DNA of 64,000 bases from Pseudoips prasinana. Lineage: Eukaryota > Arthropoda > Insecta > Lepidoptera > Nolidae. A model generated the notes under the pieces. It searched no databases and had not been told where the DNA came from. It saw only the letters and a list, made by a program, of their open reading frames with translations. This document shows, one piece after another, positions 32,477 through 42,066 of this stretch (position 1 is its first letter; every line of letters starts with the position of its first letter). The stretch covers positions 5,913,501-5,977,500 of the forward strand of contig OX621258.1 of the NCBI GenBank assembly GCA_951640165.1, given 5' to 3'. A program made the translations under genes and the position numbers.

Positions 32477-32780
32477 AGTCCACGGAGCAAAGGTATCCAT
32501 AGAGTACCAACCCTACCCGTGTATGACGTCGGACGGAACTAACGGTTTATTCTTGACATTTGGCACAGACCACACTCATTGAATTGCAGGAGTTTGTAAT
32601 GCATGCTTCCTTGGATATCCAGGTCAACATGGATTTTCATACCGATATAAAATAGACATGGACATTGCTCCTATGAAAATGATATATATTTTGGTTGCAG
32701 AGCTTGCGTTCTAACGACAGACTGGCGTGAGTTTACTGAAAAGATAATTCCATACATGTAGTTTTACATTTCTTATACTA
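32477..32780. other. Spacer upstream of the Tc1-like element
   Basis: No feature recognised. Ends with the TA target dinucleotide at 32779-32780. Confidence 0.5.
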
Positions 32781-32835
32781 CACTCGCGAGCAACCAAATC
32801 GACTCAAGCCTTGTCGGCGCACACATACATTGATA
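32781..32835 (+). repeat. Left terminal inverted repeat of the Tc1-like element
   Basis: Starts CACTCGCGAGCAACCAAATC; one mismatch to the right repeat is seen at the CACACATACA/CACATATACA position. Confidence 0.9.
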
Positions 32836-33058
32836 CAACTAAAATCATGAATGGAAATTATTAAAATGATATGTCATTCGAAAGCTTAAGATGTCAGCTT
32901 TAATTTGATATCATTATCATTGAAATCCATCCATCATTTTTGAAATAAATGATGTCTGAATGCAAGAGTAGGAAAAACGGGAATTTAGGAAAAAGGGTAT
33001 GTGTCTCGTATTTGGAAATTAAACAAAAAAAATTAAAAATAAAATTATTTTATTTAAA

Positions 33059-34090
33059 TCAGTATTTCGTATTGCCCCCTCTAGCCCTAATTACATCCCG
33101 CAGTCTGTTTTTCATGGACCTTATCAATTTTTTGACATTTTCTTGAGGAATGCCGTCCCACTCCTCTAATAATGCTGTCTTTAGCTCGTCTACGCTTGAA
33201 GGGACTGGATTTCTGGCCCGAACTCTTCTTTTAAGCTCGTCCCATAAGTGCTCGATGGGATTCATGTCAGGACTGAGCGCAGGCCAGTCCATCGTGCGTA
33301 ATTCGACCTCTTGCAGAAACTGTCGAGTGACTCGTGCCGTGTGGCAGCGGGCATTGTCGTGCATTAACACGAAGTCTTCACCGACAAACCCTGCGTAGGG
33401 CACAACATGATCCAGTAGAATGTCGGTGATGTACCGATCAGCTGTTAGCCCGCCTCCTCGGCCGCCCCCAGGCACGAAAATAAGTTCGGTTTTTCCCTCT
33501 AAAGAGATACCAGCCCACATCATGCAGGAACCGCCGCCATATGCCACTGTTTCAGCGAAACAACATTGGGCAAATCGTTCTCCCGGACGCCTGTAGACTC
33601 GGCCTCTCCTGTCACTGCCATGCAGACACATTCTGCACTCATCAGTAAACAGGACCGATCGCCATTGCGCAACGCTCCAATTGAGATGCTCTCGAGCAAA
33701 TTGAAGGCGCGCTTGTCGGTGGCCTGCAGTCAACTTAGGGCCCGTCGCAGGTCTTTTTGGCATCAAGTTGGCTTCCTTCAAGCGTCTTCTCACTGTCCAC
33801 TCGCTGACAGCCACTTGTCGTACACGTCTCAGTTCTTGCTGCACATCAACGCCCGTAAGGTGTCGATTGCGCAGCGAGGTTGAGACAATGAAGCGGTCGT
33901 CTCTCTCTGAAGTGCACCGGTGGCGGCTCGTTCTTGGTCTCCGATTGAAGGCACCAGTCTCTTGGAACCGTCTGTATACTCGGGATACAGAAGACTGGCT
34001 CAAGTGGAGCTGGGCAGCGATTGCTCGCTGACTTAACCCTTGTTGCAACAAGGCAACAACTTGAGCGGCTTCTTCTGGTGTGGTATCCAT
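33059..34090 (-). CDS. Tc1-like transposase, intact, 343 aa
   Basis: Cut-and-paste transposase acting on the flanking inverted repeats in the nucleus. It is the usual length for Tc1 proteins (about 340 aa). The N-terminus has paired helix-turn-helix regions (about 5-45: QRAIAAQLHLSQSSVSRVYR, and about 75-110: TVRRRLKEA), separated by a GRPR-like basic stretch (RRPRTSR, 50-56). Catalytic triad is D150 (FTDE), D245 (MHDNARCH) and E280 (NPIEHLWDELKRR), with 34 residues between the last two (DD34E). A glycine-rich GGGRGGG lies at 208-214. Start ATG at 34090 matches the family N-terminus. No stop or frameshift, so it may be active or recently so. Confidence 0.95.
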   Translation of the reverse strand: MDTTPEEAAQVVALLQQGLSQRAIAAQLHLSQSSVSRVYRRFQETGAFNRRPRTSRHRCTSERDDRFIVSTSLRNRHLTGVDVQQELRRVRQVAVSEWTVRRRLKEANLMPKRPATGPKLTAGHRQARLQFAREHLNWSVAQWRSVLFTDECRMCLHGSDRRGRVYRRPGERFAQCCFAETVAYGGGSCMMWAGISLEGKTELIFVPGGGRGGGLTADRYITDILLDHVVPYAGFVGEDFVLMHDNARCHTARVTRQFLQEVELRTMDWPALSPDMNPIEHLWDELKRRVRARNPVPSSVDELKTALLEEWDGIPQENVKKLIRSMKNRLRDVIRARGGNTKY

Positions 34091-34368
34091 GGGTTAGCGA
34101 AAACAAGGAATGCAATTTACGGAGATGTGTACCGGTCAACCTGTAACAAGCAACTGATAAGATAAACCGGAAGTGGGGGGTTTTATAGCGGGAGCAGGTA
34201 GCGCAAGTCGTGGATTCCTAAAGAGGTAATTTACGCTGACGGCAAATTAAAATGTGTCAATAAATCAGCGCTTAGTTTTTTTTAAGGTATTGATGTTAAT
34301 TGAAAGCCTAATTCTTCAGCTTTCGAATGACATATCACTTTTGTAATTACCATTTATCGTTTTAGGAA

Positions 34369-34423
34369 AATCAATGTATATGTGCGCCGACAAGGCTTGA
34401 GTCGATTTGGTTGCTCGCGAGTG
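34369..34423 (-). repeat. Right terminal inverted repeat of the Tc1-like element
   Basis: Reverse complement of the left repeat, ending GCTCGCGAGTG before TA. Confidence 0.9.
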
Positions 34424-34668
34424 TAGATGTCGCTACCGATATTTATCATTAGTTACGTATTTTGATGTACAATTCATACATAAAATTATACTTTCGATGT
34501 GCTGTTAGATTTAAAAGAATGAGTCTAAGTTTGTATGGTGATACTTTTAACTGACTTCAAAAGGAGGAGGTTTTCAAGTTGATAATATATTTACAGTGAA
34601 ATAAAAAATACAATAAGCTCATACTTTTATATATAACTGTTCTAAAAGCATTTCCTATTGAATAAAAT

Positions 34669-34851
34669 CCTACTACTATTATAAATGCGAAAGTTTGTGC
34701 GTGCATGCATGGATATTTGTCACTCTTTCACGCAAAAACTACGTAACGGATTTTGGTGCAACTTTGCAGTTATATAACTTACTTATCCGAATAACAAATA
34801 GGCCAGCATTTATAAAGCTTGAGGCGGGTAATACCGTGGGGCACAGTTAGT
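34669..34851 (+). mobile_element. Helitron-like repeat
   Basis: CCTACTACTATTATAAATGC start and GGGGCACAGTTAGT end, with CTCTTTCACGCAAAAACTAC in the body. Confidence 0.75.
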
Positions 34852-35500
34852 ATTAAATAATTATAGTAATCAGTTCTAGCAATGGAGGAATCGTCTAACT
34901 TACGTCCACAACAAACAAACAGATTTTATTAAAGCCGTTTAAAAGTAAAACTACACCCGAAATATTATTGTGTCTGTAATTTAAATGTTCTCTATATTCC
35001 AACTGCATCTGAATACGAACCTTAAAAGTTTTGCTTTCCCTACCAAATTGAGATAAAACGCTCACCGATCAATCTTTGATAACAATGGCATGTAAGCCTC
35101 CGTCTATGGCTCTATTGTGCCATAAACTACAACCATAGACAAAGCATCCTCGGCTGTATCACAAATACATCAAAATAGACACTCAAAATGATTTAAAAAT
35201 CATATATGGTATCTCCACCAATTCATGAAACGCCGTTTTCTGTACTAATAAATGTTATTAAATAAGGTTATCAAATTATCTTGTAAAATGTAGATTATAG
35301 GCAGCTAAACTTTCACTGCTTCACCGGACTATGGACTAGGAATGAGACAAGTGAAGCTCATACTGTAGGATATAATAAACTATAACATATATTTCCATTT
35401 CAGATGTTAGGGAAATATATTCCATAGAAAATAAATGATTACAAGCGCCCGTTGTTTTAGTATTTAGCAATTTATTGTAGTCTAGGTATGTATAAATTAA
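34852..35500. other. Spacer
   Basis: TTCACTGCTTCACCGGACTAT at 35311 is a minus-strand scrap of the LINE 3' UTR seen at 2240. Otherwise unremarkable. Confidence 0.4.
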
Positions 35501-35571
35501 GGGTATTACTATTACAAACTGCAACCAATTCCGTTCAGCCGTTCTTGAGCGATTAGGTCACAAATATAATA

Positions 35572-36853
35572 GGTCTTTACCTATGAAATTGCCGTTTTGT
35601 ATGAAAAAATTTAAACGAATTTTTTTCATGATTTTTTTTATTTGTATTAATCGAAGTAATCACCCATGCAATCAATGCATCTTTGCCATCGCAGTAGCAG
35701 TTTATTGATGCCCTTCTTAAAGAAATCAGCTGGACGGGAGGCAACAAATTCTTCAAAGGCATTTTGTACTGCCTCTCGGGTATTGAATTTTTTTCCCGCC
35801 AAGAAGTTATCCAAATTCTGGAAAAAGTAGTAGTCTGTAGGCGCAAGGTCTGGTGAGTAGGGCGGATGACGGAGAGCTTCCAACCCCAGTTCTTGCAACT
35901 TGGAGACCGTCTGCTGTGCAGTATGAGGTCGCGCGTTGTCGTGCAGGAGCAGCGGAGACGAGCGATTGACCAATGCTGGTTGGAGATGCGCCAGCTTCTC
36001 CATCATTGTGCTCAGTTCTTCACAGTACACATCTGCAGTAATGCTCACCCCGTTTGGTAAGAAGCTGTGATGAATCACACCGGCGCTAGACCACCAAACA
36101 GTGACCATCACTTTTCTAGGGGTAAGTTTTCGTTTAGGGCATTGTTTAGGTGCTGAACCAGGATCCAACCAACTTGCTGAGCGCTTGCGGTTATCAAACA
36201 GAATCCATTTTTCATCGCAGGTAACAATGCGGTTCAAAATTCCTTCATTTGTGTGTCTGTTGAGCAGTGCAAGGCACGTCTCGACGCGTACTTCGCGCTG
36301 GCGATCATTGAGTTCGTGGGGCACCCATTTGTCAAGCTTTTTTACCTTGCCAATTTGACGCAAATGGACCAATATTGTTTTGACGCTAACGTCGAAAGCT
36401 GCTGCTAATTCAGCCGTAGATTGTGTATCATCAGCTTCCACAACCGCCTTTAATTCGTCATTGTCGACCAAAGTCTTCGGACGACCGCGAGGTTCATTTT
36501 TCAGGTCGAAATTTCCAGAACGGAAGCGAGCAAACCAATAACAGGTGGTGCGTTGGTTTGTAGTGTTAGCTCCGTAAACGTCGTTGATGTTGCGTGCCGC
36601 TTGTGCCGCGTTGCTGCCACGACGGTACTCATATTCCATAATTACTCGAATTTTTAACGTATCCATGATGACGAAAAAGATTGAAATGCGATGAAAATGT
36701 AACACTAATCAATAAAGAAATGACTACTTTTGGAAAAAAGAATCCATGTTTTTAAAATAAAATTAATTTGAAATTAGAATTCTTAGCCAAACAAAAATTA
36801 TTTTGATTTGAAATGGCCAGTACTGCAGAACGGCAATTTCATAGGTAAAGACC
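35572..36853 (-). mobile_element. Mariner element A, complete, 1282 bp
   Basis: Both ends read GGTCTTTACCTATGAAATTG inward, giving terminal inverted repeats of about 26 bp, flanked by TA at 35570-35571 and 36854-36855. It interrupts a helitron-like repeat: CCGTTCAGCCGTTCTTGAGC lies at its left and ATAATATTAGTAGGAT at its right. Nearly identical to 59847-61128. Confidence 0.95.
35647..36705 (-). CDS. Mariner transposase A, intact, 352 aa (339 aa from Met14)
   Basis: Cecropia-type mariner transposase. The N-terminal helix-turn-helix DNA-binding half (about 15-120) is followed by the linker motif WVPHEL (127-132). The DD34D catalytic triad is D164 (TCDEKW), D256 (LLHDNARPHTA) and D291 (YSPDLAPTDYYFF). 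The frame opens at 36705, but family starts and the sequence MDTLKIRV favour Met14 at 36666. Relative to copy B it has Ser221 (B: Leu) and Leu337 (B: Pro). No stop or frameshift, and it could be catalytically competent. Assignment to the cecropia subfamily is from recalled similarity to Hsmar1-type proteins. Confidence 0.95.
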   Translation of the reverse strand: MLHFHRISIFFVIMDTLKIRVIMEYEYRRGSNAAQAARNINDVYGANTTNQRTTCYWFARFRSGNFDLKNEPRGRPKTLVDNDELKAVVEADDTQSTAELAAAFDVSVKTILVHLRQIGKVKKLDKWVPHELNDRQREVRVETCLALLNRHTNEGILNRIVTCDEKWILFDNRKRSASWLDPGSAPKQCPKRKLTPRKVMVTVWWSSAGVIHHSFLPNGVSITADVYCEELSTMMEKLAHLQPALVNRSSPLLLHDNARPHTAQQTVSKLQELGLEALRHPPYSPDLAPTDYYFFQNLDNFLAGKKFNTREAVQNAFEEFVASRPADFFKKGINKLLLRWQRCIDCMGDYFD

Positions 36854-36869
36854 TAATATAATATTAGTA

Positions 36870-37240
36870 GGATATAATTGAATTATAACTGTTTTAACCG
36901 TTAAGCAGTTAATGGTATAGTTAATATGGTATAGTTACCACCTCATTTAAACTTTAGTGTTTTGTAATAAGAGCTATTTTAAAACTCCATGGCCGATTAA
37001 GTACCAAAAAAAATAACCGACTACATATTTACTGTTCGAGAACTGATTTAAACAAATTTATATGGGGCCATTTCTATAGAATTCCCTATCGTGCGATGAC
37101 ACATACAAAATACAAAATAGACACATAGGTACAGTCTAAGAGCTAAGGTAACCTCCTTTTTTGGTTATTTATATTTTTTTTTATCTTATTTATTGTTTTT
37201 AACCTCCTTTTTTCGAGGCAGACGAGCTAGCGGCCTACCT
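36870..37240. other. Spacer
   Basis: Right remainder of the interrupted helitron-like repeat at the start, then AT-rich DNA. Confidence 0.4.
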
Positions 37241-37244
37241 GATG

Positions 37245-37680
37245 GAAAGTCGTAACCGCTACTCTTTCGTCTCCTTCTTCTGAAGTCGGTAAAAAGTTGA
37301 GGTGCGTCTAGTAGGTCTATGATCTATGGTTTCAATTGTTTCCATGACTCACCTCTACTTTTTACAGTACCGACTTTCGTCTCCTTCTACTGAAGTCGGT
37401 AACCGACTACTGACTTTCGTCTCCTTCTTCAGAAGTCGGTAAAAAGTTGAGGTGCGTCTAGTAGGTCTATGATCTATGGTTTCAATTGTTTTCATGACTC
37501 ACCACTACTTTTTACCGACTACCGACGTTCATCTCCTTCTTTTGAAGTCAGTAACCGAATAGAGACTACCGACTTTCGTCTCTTTCTTCTGAAGTCGGTA
37601 AAAGTAAAGGTGCGTCTAGTAGGTCTATGATCTATGGTTTCAATTGTTCCATGACTAACTCCACCCACGTGGAGTCTATA
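37245..37680. repeat. Three-unit tandem array, about 150-158 bp period, with dyad motif
   Basis: GGTGCGTCTAGTAGGTCTAT occurs at 37301, 37451 and 37609. Between units lie repeated dyads in which ACCGACTTTCGTCTCC is followed by GAAGTCGGT. Units differ by small indels. Confidence 0.85.
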
Positions 37681-37987
37681 GAAATTTTACTATAAGATTA
37701 TTGTAAAATAGTGTATGGCTTATGATAAACGGATAAGCGAAATTTACTTGACTCTAAGCTCGTTTTATTGAACTTGATTCATACAAATCTGATAAACTTC
37801 GTGTATTCTATTATTATTTGTTACAAATCGGGTTATTTCACTCAATTCGATACTTATCTGTGGTTATTGTTATGCCACAGATAACTATTGAACGAGATAT
37901 ATATAGAAGAGACCGTAAATGAATAATGGATGTTCTTCGTAACAACATATTTAACATTCTAAATTAAATTAAACCCTATTATCATAT

Positions 37988-38143
37988 ACTAGCTGTGGCC
38001 CGCGGTTTTACCCGCGATAAACTTTATAAATTATAGCCTATGTGTTAATACAGGGTGACAGCTAACTCCATACAAATTTTATCAAAATCACTCCAGCCGT
38101 GACGTTTTCGTTAGACGTGAAGAAGTAACAAACATATAAGAAT
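37988..38143 (-). mobile_element. Helitron-like repeat, truncated
   Basis: ACTAGCTGTGGCCCGCGG to AGAAGTAACAAACATATAAG; the terminal CTAATATTATAAAGG part is missing. A 9-bp insertion, GACGTTTTC, precedes GTTAGACG. Confidence 0.75.
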
Positions 38144-38159
38144 TTTTCTTTTTCAGAAA

Positions 38160-38262
38160 ATCCCACAATTACTTTTGGCCCGACCCGAGATTTGAACCCA
38201 GGACCTCGTTATCTGCAGATAAGTGATGCAGTCGTACTAACAATTAGTACCTGGGCGACCAA
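38160..38262 (-). mobile_element. SINE-E fragment
   Basis: GGCCCGACCCGAGATTTGAACC and GTTATCTGCAGATAAG, antisense of the 49134 copy. Confidence 0.6.
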
Positions 38263-38561
38263 AGTCCGCCTTATTTTCTTCCTATTAAACATGGACATAG
38301 TAAATTATTTTATCTACACAAAAATTAAGACCACTCCCAAAGCTACTGTCTTCTTTAAACAAGGGACCCCCGGAGGGTGAACAATACTTATAGCTATTAC
38401 AACTTTACCCCTTAACATAACGATGGAACCACCAAATTTATTATTTTAGTGGCAACCCTTGGCTAATGGTGGCTGAGATCGTGTGACATTAGTGATATAA
38501 AAGAAAAAAAAAGTTTAACTAAGAAAATTGCACAGAGAACAAAAATACAAACAAATAATAT

Positions 38562-38690
38562 TAATATCCTGGGACATTATTTACACACGGCCATCTGATC
38601 CCAAACTAAGCAGAGCTTGTACTGTCGAAACCAGATACCTTATATACTACATATAAAACTTATCTTTTGTAAATACATATTCGCATATAT
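38562..38690 (-). mobile_element. SINE-B, 3' part only
   Basis: ATATCCTGGGACATTATTTAC, GATCCCAAACTAAGCAGAGC and TTTTGTAAATACATATTCGC; head absent. Confidence 0.7.
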
Positions 38691-38948
38691 TGATACGATA
38701 CGATAGAAAAGCAGAAGATAAAACAAAAATCTTTTTTTTTATCTGTGCAAGTCTGGAATGGCTTCTACTCAGCATTTGCACTGATGATATAAAAAAGTTA
38801 TTTTAAATCGATTTTATTCACTTTTGACAGTAACTTTGTCGGAGAAAATTGTCCGATAAAGTAGTGGAAACTAACGGTAAACGTCATTAATACAAAATTA
38901 GTCGTATTTCTGTGTACTTTGCATAATTTAATTTAAATTAGGTATACT

Positions 38949-39050
38949 TAATAAATATCATGGGACGACTAACACACTGCTACACAGAACTTGTATATTG
39001 CAACCAGACACTGATAAACAGATATACTTATATTTCTAAATACAGACATA
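38949..39050 (-). mobile_element. SINE-C, 3' part only
   Basis: TCATGGGACGACTAACACACTG, AACCAGACACTGATAAAC and TTTCTAAATACAGACATA; directly abuts the next helitron-like repeat. Confidence 0.65.
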
Positions 39051-39053
39051 TTA

Positions 39054-39240
39054 CACTAATATTATAAAGGCGATAGTTTGTGACTGTGTGAGTGTGTACC
39101 TATGTTTGTTACTTCTTCACGTCTAAACGGCTCGTGCGATTTTAATAAAATTTGGCATGGAGTTAGCTGACAACCTGGATTAACACATAGGCTATAAATT
39201 ATAAAGTTTAACGCGGGTAAAACCACGGTGCTCAGCTAGT
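39054..39240 (+). mobile_element. Helitron-like repeat, full length
   Basis: CACTAATATTATAAAGGCGA start and CACGGTGCTCAGCTAGT end. Confidence 0.8.
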
Positions 39241-39340
39241 TATAGATAACTTTTACCTCGACACAGAACAATTAAACGTGCTCAACACACTATATGTGAC
39301 ACGTTTCGTTTCATATTCGAATAAAACCCACCATTGATAC

Positions 39341-39385
39341 CAACTAGGCTACGGTGACCATGACGGTCACCGTAGCCTAGTTGGT
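39341..39385. repeat. Palindrome at the head of SINE-A
   Basis: CCAACTAGGCTACGGTGACC is followed after a few bases by its inverse, GGTCACCGTAGCCTAGTTGG, so the first 20 bases of the SINE are duplicated in inverted orientation upstream of it. Confidence 0.9.
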
Positions 39386-39610
39386 AGTGCTCCTGCCTAC
39401 GAAGCTGGTGGTCCTGGGTTCGAATCCCGGTAAGTGCAAATATTTATGTGATGAGCACGAATATTTGTTTCTTGAGTCATGAATAATAAAAGTTTTCTAT
39501 GTATTTAAGTATTTATCTATCTATATAAGTATGTATATCGTCACCTGGTACCCATAGTACAAGCTTTGCTTAGTTTGGGGCTAGATTGATCTGTGTGACA
39601 TTGTCCCTAT
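39362..39610 (+). mobile_element. SINE-A, full length
   Basis: GACGGTCACCGTAGCCTAG head, GGTTCGAATCCCGG B box and the TGTGTGACATTGTCCCTA end. Confidence 0.85.
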
Positions 39611-39660
39611 ATACATATTATATTTATGATACACCTTCTATATCTTCCCAAAATCTTCCT

Positions 39661-39905
39661 TTCTTATACTACTTACTTACTTGGTGTCAGGGTTGTTCAA
39701 GCCATGTTAGAGACCTACTGGTTAGGTCTCTAACATGGCTTAACGACTGTTGCCTAATGGCTACCGGGACCGACAGCTTAACGTGCCCTCCGAAGCAAGG
39801 AGACGCTCAGAAATTAAACCGATTGGCGGTCACACGATCTATGGACTCACCGCGAGCCTCGTTGCTTAACTTCGCCAATCATTTACGGGCCACTGAGATA
39901 AAATA
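39661..39905 (-). mobile_element. 5S-derived SINE with an internal fold-back
   Basis: Keeps GTGCCCTCCGAAGCAAGG and GATTGGCGGTCACACGATC, but near its tail carries a perfect 16-bp-arm hairpin (GCCATGTTAGAGACCT 39701-39716; AGGTCTCTAACATGGC 39724-39739) where other copies have GCCGCCCAGTAGG. Confidence 0.75.
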
Positions 39906-40464
39906 ATCCCATTACATAAACTACGGCAAAACTAATACGGAACTAACATTGAAACTCAATATTTTCCCCTACATCCCAGAGCAGCTACTTTCGCTTCAGT
40001 TACAGGGGTTGGTCGTCTAAACAGCCACGCTTTGGCGCCGGCGTGACGGAACGCGTTGTCATGGAAACCTCCCTTGTTTGGGTTGGTTGATTGTGACATA
40101 GTATGAATATAATAGTGTACTAAGATATAGAGTAGAATAGAAACAGAGGATTTCAGTATCTCCTTTTTTTAATCTTAGTCTTAATCTCTTTAGATATACT
40201 CATTTTATTATTTTTAGTTATTTTTTCAGGAAACAAACAGTCGTTAACAAACAATACTATACAAGAGCCAAATACAATAAGACCAAAAAGTTCCATTAAT
40301 TAGTAACGAATATAAGACCTAAGACACAAAAGGCTAGTTAATACAATATAAACAGAAGAAATGCAAAGCAATAATGTCTACAAAAATACAGAGACAGAAA
40401 TATAAACTACATAAGCTTAACGTTGTTACACAACCGTAATTTAGCTATTTGATCATAAATATAA
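39906..40464. other. Spacer
   Basis: No feature recognised. A GC-richer stretch near 40005-40070 has no coding match. Confidence 0.4.
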
Positions 40465-40720
40465 ATATATCTTGGGACAACTAACACACTACCATCTGAT
40501 CCCAAACTAAGCAGAACCTGTATAACACCAAGAAAACTGATAATCATACTTATATATTTCTAAATACACACATATTATAGAGGTAGATAAATTACACCCA
40601 GATACAGAATTAATAATCGTGCTCATCACACAAAGATTCGTCCCGGGTGGGAATCGAACCCACAACCTCTGGCTTAGCAGTCAGGGGTCACTAACCACTA
40701 AAAAAACAGGCCAGACAGGC
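40465..40720 (-). mobile_element. SINE-C, near full length
   Basis: ATCTTGGGACAACTAACAC, GTGCTCATCACACAAAGATTC, GGTGGGAATCGAACCCAC and a tRNA-like head with CTCTGGCTTAGCAGTCAGG. Confidence 0.75.
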
Positions 40721-40927
40721 CATCTTGCTATGATGGTTTGGTTTCACATACAAGATTCATAAAAAAACATCTTTATCGCGAATAAAAATAATCTGCATTA
40801 TACCCGACTTCAAAAAGGAAGAAGTGATCTAATCAAATGATAAAGTGAAGCTTTAAATATCTTCAATCATTGACAAAGAACTATTTAGCAGTTTAAAATA
40901 GATAAAGAAAATTTGTTTTGTAGAACT

Positions 40928-41187
40928 TATCCTACTTATCTCTTTACACTATGCTGTGGACCATGTTTGTACGGTGACAACGCTATTCTCATTTTTAGGA
41001 GAACTAATCAATCATTTTGATTAATGATAAATGTTTTGATTTGTTGAATGAAAATATTCAATAATATTATATTAATATAATATTGATTGGTATATCGAGC
41101 TCGCATTTGATTGCTCTATTGTGAAAGAAACAAAAAACAAAAGGCATTTAAGAGAAATGTTGATTCTACAATAGGCCATTGATATGA
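40928..41187 (+). repeat. Direct duplication, copy 1
   Basis: Aligns with 41825-42066: ACGGTGACAACGC, GGAGAACTAATCAATCATTTTGA, TTTGATTGCTCTAT, AAGGCATTTAA and AGGCCATTGATATG in the same order. Confidence 0.8.
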
Positions 41188-41257
41188 TGGTTGGTTCATT
41201 GCTGCACTGTTATAACATTATTTTAGCTAAATTAATAATTGTATAATACTAGGTAAC

Positions 41258-41521
41258 TTACTTACTTACTTATCGGATGGGTAGTGGTTACCCTGGTGTC
41301 AGAGTTGTTCAAGCCGCCCAGTAGGCCTCTGACATGGCTTAACGACTGTTGCCTAATGGCTACAACCGGGACCAACGGCTTAACGTGCCCTCCGAAGCAC
41401 GGAGACGCTCACAAATTAAACCACTTTAGCGGTCACCCATCTATGGACTGACCGCGAGCCTAGTCGCTTGACCTCGCCAATCACTTATGGACTGGTGAGA
41501 GCATCTGGCTATGAGCGCCTG
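41258..41521 (-). mobile_element. 5S-derived SINE, best copy
   Basis: On the minus strand: head AGGCGCTCATAGCC, then GTCAAGCGACTAGG (5S A-box region), GCGGTCAGT (intermediate element) and GATGGGTGACCGC (C box), then a 3' body with CCGTGCTTCGGAGGGCACG and CCAGGGTAACCACT and a GTAA-repeat tail. The order and spacing match the internal control region of insect 5S rRNA as I recall it. Confidence 0.8.
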
Positions 41522-41589
41522 GTGGTAACTAGGTAAAATATCATAACATTTATTTGTTTGTTTGTGATGCTTTCATGCCTTAACTAATT

Positions 41590-41790
41590 AACCTACAGCT
41601 GGTTGTCAGGGACAAAGGGCACGTGTGCGCCCGCGTGGTTGGGGTTCGATCCCCGTACAGGACAACAAGTCGTGTGCACCTTATACCTATAGTTGTTCTG
41701 AGACTAGGTGTGATTTGTGTCCATGAATTGCATATTTGTAAACTCCCCCGCGATACAGAGATTGTATTGCAGTGCGACGTTTCCTTTTAT
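41590..41790 (+). mobile_element. SINE-F, tRNA-headed
   Basis: CGCCCGCGTGGTTGGGGTTCG with B-box-like GTTCGATCCCC, then GTGTCCATGAATTGCATATTTG and CCCGCGATACAGAG. Confidence 0.6.
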
Positions 41791-41824
41791 AAAAAATATC
41801 TATCAAGCCATTTTACTTATAAAT

Positions 41825-42066
41825 TGTTCTACTTATCTGTTTGCACTATGTTCTATGTAGACCAAATGTGTACGGTGACAACGCCATTCTAATCTTTTTG
41901 GAGAACTAATCAATCATTTTGATAAATGATAACTGTTTTGATATGTGGAATTAAATTATTAAATGAAATACATTGAGTTGGCGTTTGATTGCTCTATCGA
42001 TTATAAATAGACAAAAAAAAAACCAAAACCAGAAGGCATTTAATAGAAACGCTAGGCCATTGATAT
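41825..42066 (+). repeat. Direct duplication, copy 2
   Basis: See 40928-41187. Slightly shorter and diverged; the two SINEs at 41258 and 41590 lie between the copies. Confidence 0.8.

Larger units (their letters stand above)
32781..34423 (-). mobile_element. Complete Tc1-like DNA transposon, 1643 bp
   Basis: Outer ends CACTCGCGAGCAACC and GGTTGCTCGCGAGTG, each directly flanked by TA (32779-32780 and 34424-34425). Terminal inverted repeats are near-perfect for about 55 bp, and a second inverted block (GATATGTCATTCGAAAGCT) lies 70-90 bp inside each end. The single ORF fills most of the interior. No internal break is visible. Confidence 0.95.

Noticed and set aside
33150..34031. Several plus-strand ORFs of 80-105 codons across the Tc1-like element
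   Set aside because: They are antisense shadows of the transposase gene.
35866..36358. ORFs of 64-85 codons opposite mariner A, repeated opposite mariner B
   Set aside because: Antisense shadows of the two transposases.
37245..37680. CRISPR-like array
   Set aside because: Eukaryotic tandem array; whole units are repeated rather than short repeats with unique spacers.
40630..40720. tRNA genes at SINE heads (also 5200-5289, 17640-17690, 39362-39430, 42570-42645, 63341-63406)
   Set aside because: B boxes are present but acceptor and anticodon stems do not pair, and each continues into a SINE body.
41258..41521. A real 5S rRNA gene
   Set aside because: The 5S-like region is incomplete and attached to a dispersed body and tail, so it is a SINE.
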